From NCBI GenBank assembly GCA_965661265.1, contig CBFIDE010000020.1, positions 1-35,755 on the forward strand: a DNA stretch of 35,755 nucleotides. The letters are read 5' to 3'. Both the position numbers and the translations under genes were made by a program. Source of the DNA: CBFIDE01 sp965661265 (lineage in GTDB: Bacteria > Bacteroidota > Bacteroidia > Flavobacteriales > Schleiferiaceae). Below the pieces are notes generated by a model. The model was given only the letters and a program-made list of their open reading frames with translations. It ran no database searches and was not told the DNA's origin. This document shows, piece after piece, positions 24,335-30,992 of this stretch. Each line of letters starts with the position of its first letter. Position 1 is the stretch's first letter.

Positions 24335-24931
24335 ATGAATTTTCTTGCGCATATTGCTCTTTCAGGATCCAATAAGGATTTAATGATTGGCAACTTTATT
24401 GCCGATAGTATTAGAAGAGTTGAGTTCAAAGAGTTTGAAGATAAAGTTATTCTAGGAGTAGAGCTTCATCATAAGATAGATGAGTTTACAGATTCCCATC
24501 CAATTGTTAAGAAGAGTAAATTCAGGCTAAGAGAAAAGCATTCTAAATATAGTGGGGTAATAGTAGACATCCTATATGATCATTTCTTAGCGCGTGATTT
24601 TGAAAAGTATCATCATCAGAACTTAGAATTATTCGCTTCTAACTTTTATTCATTTATGAACTCAAGAAATGAGGAAATGCCATTAGCCATTCAAAGAATG
24701 CTTCCTTATATGATAGAGCATAATTGGCTGGTAGCTTATTCTAATTTTGAAGGTCTTCAAAAAGTGTTTAATGGAATGAGTAGAAGAGCTTCCTTTGATA
24801 ATAGAATGATTGAAGCTGTTGATGATTTGCGATTAGATTATAGTTTATTTGAAGAAGAATTTACGCAATTCTATCCTTCATTACAAGAGTATGTAAAGTC
24901 ACAGATATCAAATTTGTTTAGTCTTCTTTAA
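24335..24931 (+). CDS. ACP phosphodiesterase (AcpH family)
   Basis: 198 residues. It removes the 4'-phosphopantetheine arm from holo-acyl carrier protein. The metal-binding HD-like residues are visible: 'MNFLAHIALSGSNKDLMIGN' at the start, then 'ELHHKIDEFTDSHP' (about 48-61) and 'IVDILYDHFLARDF' (about 78-91). These match E. coli AcpH in order. It is monocistronic as far as can be seen, with its own promoter box. The last 14 bases overlap a convergent 55-codon gene. Confidence 0.88.
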   Translation: MNFLAHIALSGSNKDLMIGNFIADSIRRVEFKEFEDKVILGVELHHKIDEFTDSHPIVKKSKFRLREKHSKYSGVIVDILYDHFLARDFEKYHHQNLELFASNFYSFMNSRNEEMPLAIQRMLPYMIEHNWLVAYSNFEGLQKVFNGMSRRASFDNRMIEAVDDLRLDYSLFEEEFTQFYPSLQEYVKSQISNLFSLL

Positions 24932-25085
24932 CTCCTAAAAGCTTATTTACCAATTTTGGATTGGTTTTCTCAAGACCTAAAAGAGTTAGCCAATAGCCAA
25001 CAAAAAGTCCTAAAAATAGTAGCATGCTAAATCCCATTAGGAAGATGAAAAGGAAAACGAAAAACCCAAGTGTCTTAGTAAACAT
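24918..25085 (-). CDS. 55-residue membrane peptide
   Basis: An ATG-started frame (25083-25085) ends at TAA 24918-24920. It encodes 55 residues: MFTKTLGFF, then strongly hydrophobic stretches (VFLFIFLMGFSMLLFLGLFV), then GYWLTLLGLEKTNPKLVNKL and a short charged tail LGVKED. It has one long or two short membrane segments and a charged end that follows the positive-inside rule only weakly. I do not recognise the family. It is divergent from the gene at 25176 and overlaps the end of the ACP phosphodiesterase gene by 14 bases. A near-match to a -7 box (TAAAATTG) precedes it closely. It may be real, because the frame is clean and protein-like in composition. Confidence 0.5.
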   Translation of the reverse strand: MFTKTLGFFVFLFIFLMGFSMLLFLGLFVGYWLTLLGLEKTNPKLVNKLLGVKED

Positions 25086-25140
25086 ATCTTAACAATTTTA
25101 ACTCTGCTAAATTAGTATAAAATAGTTTTTGCAGAAAGCT

Positions 25141-25171
25141 TTTGGTCTCAAGTTTTGAGGAATTACTTTTG
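25141..25171 (+). promoter_or_regulatory. Promoter of the 25176 gene and fumC, placed for a leaderless mRNA
   Basis: TTTG (25141-25144), 19 bases, then TACTTTTG (25164-25171) is an exact match to the Bacteroidota pattern TTTG-N19..21-TAnnTTTG. The -7 box ends four bases before the ATG at 25176, so transcription should start at or next to it. The same four-base spacing is seen at ctaA. Confidence 0.75.
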
Positions 25172-25175
25172 CAGC

Positions 25176-25487
25176 ATGCAAGTAAAGAGAATTTTTTATT
25201 TATTTTTCAGTCTTTTCAGTCTATTACACATCCTAATTGGTTTATTCTTGCTTTCACAGGATGACATCTTTTTTGCTTATATCAAAGGCCTGGAGCAATC
25301 AATAGGTGCTATAAATTGGTTTTTACTTGCTCAAATTTTTCTAATTGGTGGATTGGTTTTAATATTAATAAACACCATTCTCTATCGCCTTAAGGCAAAT
25401 AATAAAGACAAATACATTCCAAGAATGCTTCTGATGATAGCTTTAATACTGTTAGCGGAATCATTTATTTATAACTTAATTCAATAA
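25176..25487 (+). CDS. Small four-helix membrane protein
   Basis: 103 residues from ATG 25176. The frame is open from a TTG at 25155, but that codon lies upstream of the -7 box and could not be in the mRNA. Membrane segments are predicted at about 5-25, 45-65 and 78-98, with a possible fourth. I recognise no domain, and there are no conserved catalytic residues to name. Two bases separate it from fumC, so the two genes share the promoter at 25141-25171. Such small membrane proteins are often hypothetical in Bacteroidota. Its link to fumarate metabolism is only positional. Confidence 0.7.
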   Translation: MQVKRIFYLFFSLFSLLHILIGLFLLSQDDIFFAYIKGLEQSIGAINWFLLAQIFLIGGLVLILINTILYRLKANNKDKYIPRMLLMIALILLAESFIYNLIQ

Positions 25488-25489
25488 TA

Positions 25490-26890
25490 ATGGCATTTAG
25501 AATAGAAAAGGATACAATGGGCGAGGTGCAAGTACCAGCAGATAAATACTGGGGTGCGCAAACTGAGAGAAGCAGGAATAATTTTAAAATTGGCCCTGCG
25601 GCTAGCATGCCTCTTGAGGTAGTTTATGGTTTTGCTTATTTAAAGAAAGCTGCAGCTCATGCTAATTGCCAATTGGGAGTGCTTAGCCAAGAAAAGAGAG
25701 ATTTGATCAGCCAAGTATGCGATGAAATTTTAGATGGCCAACATGATGATCAATTTCCATTAGTGATTTGGCAAACGGGATCAGGCACTCAATCTAATAT
25801 GAATTCAAATGAAGTTATTTCTAACAGAGCACATGTGCTTGCTGGAAATGCTCTTGGAGAAGGAAAGGCATTTATTCATCCAAATGATGATGTAAATAAA
25901 AGTCAATCTTCTAATGACACTTATCCTACAGGAATGCACATTGCATCTTATAAGATGATTGTAGAAACTACTATTCCTGGAATTGAAACATTAAGAGATA
26001 CTCTTCTGAACAAATCCAAAGAGTATATGAACGTAGTTAAAATTGGGCGTACACATTTGATGGATGCAACTCCTTTAACGCTTGGGCAAGAATTTAGCGG
26101 TTATGTTTCTCAATTAAATCATGGCCTAAAAGCCTTGAGAAATACATTAGAGCATCTTTCTGAATTGGCTCTAGGAGGAACTGCTGTTGGTACAGGAATT
26201 AATACTCCGGCAGGATACGACACTGTTGTTGCTGAGAAGATTGCTGAATTTACTGGCCTAGATTTTAGAACTGCCGAGAATAAGTTTGAAGCACTTGCAG
26301 CTCATGATGCCATGGTAGAAACTCATGGTGCTCTAAAGCAAATAGCTGTGTCATTAATGAAAATTGGTAACGACATAAGATTGCTTGCTAGTGGACCAAG
26401 ATCTGGAATTGGAGAGATTATCATCCCATCTAACGAGCCAGGGTCATCTATCATGCCTGGTAAAGTAAACCCTACGCAGTGTGAGGCTTTGACTATGGTC
26501 TGTGCCCAAGTAATGGGTAATGATGTAGCCCTAAGTATAGGAGGTTCTAATGGTCATTATGAGCTTAATGTATTTAAGCCGATGATCGCAGCAAACTTTT
26601 TGCAATCAGCAAGATTAATCGGAGATGCTTGCGTAAGTTTTAATGATCATTGTGCTGTTGGAATTGAGCCAAATAAAGCCGCTATCCAAAAGCATTTAGA
26701 GAATTCATTGATGCTAGTTACTGCTCTAAATACAAAAATTGGATACGAGAAATCTGCCAAGATTGCCAAAACTGCTCATGAAAATGGCACTACTTTAAAA
26801 GAAGAGTCTATAAACTTAGGTTTCTTGACTGCTGAGGAATTTGATGAATGGGTAAAACCTGAAGAAATGGTGGGCTCATTAAAAAGCTAA
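25490..26890 (+). CDS. fumC: Class II fumarate hydratase
   Basis: 466 residues, the normal length. The enzyme interconverts fumarate and malate in the TCA cycle as a homotetramer without an iron-sulfur cluster. It has the lyase signature GSSIMPGKVNP (about 318-328), the catalytic loop, and 'TGSGTQSNMNSNEVISNRA' near 97-114. 'GRTHLMDATPLTLGQEFSGY' (about 187-206) holds the catalytic His188 region. It follows the small membrane gene by two bases. A terminator follows at 26911-26942. Confidence 0.97.
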   Translation: MAFRIEKDTMGEVQVPADKYWGAQTERSRNNFKIGPAASMPLEVVYGFAYLKKAAAHANCQLGVLSQEKRDLISQVCDEILDGQHDDQFPLVIWQTGSGTQSNMNSNEVISNRAHVLAGNALGEGKAFIHPNDDVNKSQSSNDTYPTGMHIASYKMIVETTIPGIETLRDTLLNKSKEYMNVVKIGRTHLMDATPLTLGQEFSGYVSQLNHGLKALRNTLEHLSELALGGTAVGTGINTPAGYDTVVAEKIAEFTGLDFRTAENKFEALAAHDAMVETHGALKQIAVSLMKIGNDIRLLASGPRSGIGEIIIPSNEPGSSIMPGKVNPTQCEALTMVCAQVMGNDVALSIGGSNGHYELNVFKPMIAANFLQSARLIGDACVSFNDHCAVGIEPNKAAIQKHLENSLMLVTALNTKIGYEKSAKIAKTAHENGTTLKEESINLGFLTAEEFDEWVKPEEMVGSLKS

Positions 26891-26910
26891 ATACATTTGT
26901 TGTATTATTA

Positions 26911-26942
26911 AAAGCCACCCTTATATTGCGGGTGGTTTTTTT
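26911..26942 (+). terminator. Intrinsic terminator after fumC
   Basis: AAAGCCACCC (26911-26920) pairs with GGGTGGTTTT (26930-26939), including one G-T pair, around a nine-base loop, followed by a T run to 26942. It ends five bases before the amidohydrolase ATG. Confidence 0.85.
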
Positions 26943-26947
26943 GAATT

Positions 26948-28582
26948 ATGAAAAATACAATACACTTATTTATTTGCCTTCTGGCGATTTACAGCTGTAG
27001 CTCTAACACTCAGAAGTATGATCTCCTGTGCTATAATGGCAATGTATATACTGTAAATGATAAATTTGAAACAGCAGAAGCTTTTGTTGTTCATGAAGGT
27101 AGAATTCTTGCTGTTGGCACTCAAGAAGAGCTGAGGAAGGAATATGCTTGCGTTGAAAACCTAGATTTAGAAGGTCAATTCGTCTATCCAGGATTTAATG
27201 ATGCTCATGCACATTTTTTCATGTACGCAAGTGGCCTTAATCAAGTGAACTTATTTGAAACAAAGTCTGAACAAGAGTTGATTGAAAGAGTACAGCTTTT
27301 CAGTCAAACAAATAAATCTGAGGTGATTGTTGGACATGGCTGGGATCAAAACGATTGGCCTAGCAAGGAGTTTCCAACTAAAAGAGTTTTAGATAGTCTC
27401 TTTCCAAACAAAATGGTAGTTCTAACTAGGGTGGATTTCCACGCAATGTTGATTAACCAGGCAGTGGTAGATCATTTTAATATTGATGTTGATTCTGAAA
27501 TTGAGGGAGGCTTGATACTCAAAGACTCTGATTCTAATTTTACAGGAGTACTTATTGATAATGCAATGGGACTCTTTGAATTACCACCTAAGTCTAAATC
27601 CAAACTAATACAAGAACTGTTGCAAGCGCAAGAAAATTGTCTTGCCTTTGGATTGACCAGCATCACTGAGGCTGGGTTGACTACGGATGAAATATTACTT
27701 CTAGATAGTATTCAGGAAGCGGGTATGATCAAAATCAGATTTAATGCCATGCTTAGGGATAATGAGAAGATGCTCAAAGACTTTTTACAAAGAGGGGCTA
27801 TTGAAAAGGATAGGTTAAGGGTAAAGTCTGTTAAGGCTTTCGCCGATGGTGCACTAGGTTCTAGAGGTGCATGTTTGTTACATTCCTATTCAGATAAAGA
27901 AGGGCATCATGGTCTTATGCTTAGTAGTCCAAATCATTTTAAAGAACTAGCAAAAGTCCTTCACAAAAATGGATGGCAGCTGAATACACATGCGATCGGT
28001 GATAGCGCAAATAGGGTGATGCTTAACATTTATGCTAATGAATTGGGCAAGTCAAATGATGACCGATGGAGAATAGAGCATGCTCAATTGGTTCATCCCG
28101 ATGATTTCAGACTTTTTAAAGAGTATAATATCATTCCATCGGTTCAGCCTACTCATGCTACTTCTGATATGTATTGGGCTGAGGAGAGATTGGGAGATCG
28201 TATCAAGGATGCATATGCCTATAAGAGGTTGCTTGATTTAAGAGGTGTTTTACCATTAGGAACAGACTTTCCAATTGAGGATATATCGACATTGAAAACC
28301 TTTTTAGCGGCAGTGGTAAGAAAAGATCAAAATATGTTTCCAAAAAATGGTTTTCAGGTAGATCAGGCATTAAGCCGGGAGGAATGCTTAAGAGGAATGA
28401 CGGTTTGGCCAGCCTATGCTAGTTTTGAGGAAGCTGTTAAAGGTTCTATAGAAGCTGGGATGTTTGCAGATTTTATAGTCCTAGATCAAGATTTGATGCA
28501 AGTAGAGCCAAAAGAGATTTTGAACATTAAGGTTGAAAAAACCTTTATAAACGGAGAATTAGTTTTTTCTGACAAAGACTGA
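26948..28582 (+). CDS. Lipoprotein amidohydrolase (YtcJ-like, metal-dependent)
   Basis: 544 residues. A lipoprotein signal (MKNTIHLFICLLAIYSCSS, Cys17) puts it at the membrane surface. The fold is an amidohydrolase of the YtcJ/N-acyl-D-amino acid type. 'GFNDAHAHFF' (about 81-90) has the HxH metal pair. Further residues lie in 'NTHAIGDSA' (His), 'RIEHAQLV' (His) and 'LPLGTDFPIED' (Asp). These five ligands fit a mono- or binuclear metal centre. The substrate is not evident; the family acts on cyclic imides, formamides and similar bonds. It begins just after the fumC terminator. The acyl-CoA synthetase follows 49 bases later. Confidence 0.87.
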   Translation: MKNTIHLFICLLAIYSCSSNTQKYDLLCYNGNVYTVNDKFETAEAFVVHEGRILAVGTQEELRKEYACVENLDLEGQFVYPGFNDAHAHFFMYASGLNQVNLFETKSEQELIERVQLFSQTNKSEVIVGHGWDQNDWPSKEFPTKRVLDSLFPNKMVVLTRVDFHAMLINQAVVDHFNIDVDSEIEGGLILKDSDSNFTGVLIDNAMGLFELPPKSKSKLIQELLQAQENCLAFGLTSITEAGLTTDEILLLDSIQEAGMIKIRFNAMLRDNEKMLKDFLQRGAIEKDRLRVKSVKAFADGALGSRGACLLHSYSDKEGHHGLMLSSPNHFKELAKVLHKNGWQLNTHAIGDSANRVMLNIYANELGKSNDDRWRIEHAQLVHPDDFRLFKEYNIIPSVQPTHATSDMYWAEERLGDRIKDAYAYKRLLDLRGVLPLGTDFPIEDISTLKTFLAAVVRKDQNMFPKNGFQVDQALSREECLRGMTVWPAYASFEEAVKGSIEAGMFADFIVLDQDLMQVEPKEILNIKVEKTFINGELVFSDKD

Positions 28583-28631
28583 TTTCTATTTGACTTTTAA
28601 TATATTAGTGAGTACTGAAAAAACTATAACT

Positions 28632-30413
28632 ATGACGGATAAAAAACCTAGCAGAATATTTGATTTAATTCATCATCAAAGAGATAATTATCCACTGGAT
28701 AAGTGTCTAACAACTAAGATTGGAGATCAATGGGTTTCGTACTCCACAGAGAGTATCCTAGATATGGCCTATAAAGTAAGTAGAGCACTTATTAATATGG
28801 GAGTAAAACAACAGGATAAAATTGCAATCTTGTCTTCAACTAATAGGTTTGAGTGGAATGTCATTGATCTAGGTATTTTGATGATAGGAGCTGTTAACGT
28901 TCCTGTATATCCTACCATCAGTTCTGCCGATTACAACTACATATTTAATGATAGTGAAGTAAAGTATTGCTTTGTGTCTGATATGGAGTTGTTTGATAAG
29001 GTCAATGCCATTATTGATGAAGTAGCAAGCTTAAAAGAAATATTTATTTTCGAGAAAGATGATAAGGTTAGAAATTGGACTGAACTTTTAACGGAAGGGG
29101 AGGCTGATGATCATCAAGCGGAATTAGAAGCTAGAATGACGGCCGTAAAAAATTCTGATTTAGCTACTTTGATTTACACTTCAGGAACAACAGGAGTGCC
29201 AAAAGGAGTAATGCTAAGTCATAATAATTTGGTAAGTAATGTGTTAGACTGCCAAGATAGAATTCCGGTAGCTAATGGCGCGTCGGCATTAAGTTTCTTG
29301 CCAGTTTGCCATGTATTTGAAAGAGTTCTAACCTATATCTATTATTACAATGGCATAGGCGTATACTTTGCAGAGTCTATTGAAAAGGTTGGAGATAATA
29401 TAAGAGAAATTAAGCCAGATATTTTTTCCGCTGTACCGCGATTATTGGAAAAGGTATACGACAAAATTATCGCTAAAGGAGCAGAGCAAACAGGAATTAA
29501 AAAAGCCTTATTCTTTTGGGCCGTAGATCTTGTAGAAGATTATGATCCTTTAAACGCTGGAGGCTTATATGGTATAAAATTAGGTATCGCTAGAAAGCTC
29601 ATTTTTTCTAAATGGCAAGCAGCATTGGGCGGAAATATTAAAGCTATAGTATCAGGTGGTGCAGCCCTTAACCCAAGGTTAAATAGAGTTTTCTCTGGTG
29701 CAGGTCTTAATGTTCAAGAAGGCTATGGGTTAACAGAAACATCTCCGATTATCTGTGTAAACGGATATACTAATGAGTATAAAAGAATAGGTACAGTTGG
29801 TCAGGTTATTCATAATGTAGAGCTTAAGATAGCTGAAGATGGAGAAGTGCTTTGTAAAGGACCAAATGTGATGATGGGCTATTATAATCAGCCAGAGAAG
29901 ACTGCTGAGGTTCTTCAAGATGGTTGGTTCCATACGGGCGATATAGGAGAAATGGTAGAAGGGAAGTTCTTAAGAATTACGGATAGAAAAAAGGAGATGT
30001 TCAAAACCTCCGGTGGAAAATACATTGCTCCACAAATTATGGAGAATAAGTTCAAAGAATCTAGGTTTATTGAGCAAATAATGATCATAGGTGAAGGAGA
30101 AAAGTTCCCGTCAGCTATTATTCAATTAGATTTTGAGTTTGTGAAAGCCTGGTGTAAGAAAAAAGGGATAAAATGTTCTTCTAATGAAGAGATTGTAAAG
30201 AATGAAGCAGTCAGAGATAGAGTATTTAAGGATATCCTTGAATTGAATAAGAACTTTGGAAGCTGGGAACAAGTAAAGAAGGTTGAATATACTTCAGAGC
30301 TTTGGACTGTAGATAATAACTATCTAACTCCAAAATTAAGTCTGAAAAGAAGAAATATTTTGAAGTCTTGTCAAGATCAGTATGAAGAGATCTATGGTCA
30401 CAGAAAAGAATAA
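28632..30413 (+). CDS. Long-chain fatty acid-CoA ligase
   Basis: 593 residues from ATG 28632. The frame is open from TTG 28590, but the added 14 residues are not family-like. The ATP-binding P-loop YTSGTTGVPKGVM (about 184-196) identifies the adenylate-forming superfamily. The C-terminal 'DGWFHTGDIGEMVEGKFLRI' and 'TDRKKEMFKTSGGKYIAPQI' motifs match FadD/FAA1-type enzymes, with the hinge Asp and the catalytic Lys near the end. It activates fatty acids to acyl-CoA at the membrane and feeds the beta-oxidation operon that starts at 30546. It is followed by a terminator, so it is a separate unit from marR-fadBA. Confidence 0.92.
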   Translation: MTDKKPSRIFDLIHHQRDNYPLDKCLTTKIGDQWVSYSTESILDMAYKVSRALINMGVKQQDKIAILSSTNRFEWNVIDLGILMIGAVNVPVYPTISSADYNYIFNDSEVKYCFVSDMELFDKVNAIIDEVASLKEIFIFEKDDKVRNWTELLTEGEADDHQAELEARMTAVKNSDLATLIYTSGTTGVPKGVMLSHNNLVSNVLDCQDRIPVANGASALSFLPVCHVFERVLTYIYYYNGIGVYFAESIEKVGDNIREIKPDIFSAVPRLLEKVYDKIIAKGAEQTGIKKALFFWAVDLVEDYDPLNAGGLYGIKLGIARKLIFSKWQAALGGNIKAIVSGGAALNPRLNRVFSGAGLNVQEGYGLTETSPIICVNGYTNEYKRIGTVGQVIHNVELKIAEDGEVLCKGPNVMMGYYNQPEKTAEVLQDGWFHTGDIGEMVEGKFLRITDRKKEMFKTSGGKYIAPQIMENKFKESRFIEQIMIIGEGEKFPSAIIQLDFEFVKAWCKKKGIKCSSNEEIVKNEAVRDRVFKDILELNKNFGSWEQVKKVEYTSELWTVDNNYLTPKLSLKRRNILKSCQDQYEEIYGHRKE

Positions 30414-30417
30414 ATAG

Positions 30418-30441
30418 AAGCCTGCTAATGCAGGCTTTTTT
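30418..30441 (+). terminator. Intrinsic terminator after the acyl-CoA ligase
   Basis: AAGCCTGC (30418-30425) pairs with GCAGGCTT (30430-30437) around loop TAAT, followed by a T run to 30441. It separates the acyl-CoA ligase from the MarR operon. Confidence 0.85.
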
Positions 30442-30488
30442 ATTGCTGCAAAAATAAGTGTCCATCAATTTCTACATTAAATCTTTCA

Positions 30489-30510
30489 ATTACTATGCGC
30501 GCATAGTAAT
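30489..30510. promoter_or_regulatory. 22-bp perfect palindrome, likely MarR operator
   Basis: The half-site ATTACTATGCG is followed directly by its exact reverse complement CGCATAGTAAT, with no spacer. It lies seven bases upstream of the -7 box of marR, where the -33 region should be. This is the expected place for an autorepressor site. MarR dimers usually bind palindromes of 16-22 bases. I saw the site nowhere else in the window. Confidence 0.75.
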
Positions 30511-30516
30511 ATTTTC

Positions 30517-30524
30517 TATATTTG
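30517..30524 (+). promoter_or_regulatory. -7 box of marR-fadB-fadA
   Basis: TATATTTG followed by G, an exact TAnnTTTG match. It overlaps the TTG at 30522 that the open frame would use as start, so the true start must be downstream: GTG 30546. The -33 position is occupied by the palindrome, so the promoter may depend on regulator release. Confidence 0.65.
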
Positions 30525-30545
30525 GAAGAAGGAAAATTATTTAGA

Positions 30546-30992
30546 GTGAAACCAGAAGAAACCATAGATTTTCATATTAAAAGAACTTGGCAATCAATTT
30601 CAAAGATGTACAATGAGCTTGCTTCTGATTATGGAGCAAGTATGGCAACTGGCTACGTTCTGCTAAATATTGATATTGAGGAGGGTACTCCTTCTACAGC
30701 TTTGGGCCCAAAAATGGGAATGGAAGCAACAAGCTTATCTAGACTTCTAAAGAGTATGGAAGAAAAAAAGTTAATTGAAAGACGGCCTAATCCAAATGAT
30801 GGTAGAGGAGTTTTGGTTTTTCTTACAGAATTCGGAAAGGAGAAAAGAATAGATGCAAAAGTTGCGGTATTAGATTATAATACAGTGATTTCCGAGAATA
30901 TTTCAAAAGCTAAGCTAGATGTCTTTTTTGATGTAATTGAGAAGGTCAACAGCTTAACCCTAAATTTAAAATCACAGCCTACTAAAATATGA
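30546..30992 (+). CDS. MarR-family transcriptional regulator
   Basis: 148 residues from GTG 30546, giving MKPEETIDFHIKRTWQSISK, a start known from the MarR regulators that precede fadBA in Bacteroidota. The winged helix-turn-helix spans about 40-110: 'TALGPKMGMEATSLSRLLKS' is the recognition helix region and 'PNPNDGRGVLVFLTEFGKEK' the wing with the conserved DxR. A TTG at 30522 would add eight residues but overlaps the -7 box, so it is rejected. The stop codon overlaps the next ATG by four bases (ATGA). It probably represses its own operon through the palindrome at 30489-30510 and may sense acyl-CoA, an inference from position. Confidence 0.88.
   Translation: MKPEETIDFHIKRTWQSISKMYNELASDYGASMATGYVLLNIDIEEGTPSTALGPKMGMEATSLSRLLKSMEEKKLIERRPNPNDGRGVLVFLTEFGKEKRIDAKVAVLDYNTVISENISKAKLDVFFDVIEKVNSLTLNLKSQPTKI

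Noticed and set aside
26892..26899. TACATTTG box after fumC as promoter of the amidohydrolase gene
   Set aside because: A transcript from it would run straight into the strong terminator at 26911-26942 before reaching the gene, and no -33 box is present. It is more likely chance.
28590..28631. N-terminal extension of the acyl-CoA ligase from TTG 28590
   Set aside because: The 14 extra residues do not look like the family start; ATG 28632 is a better start.
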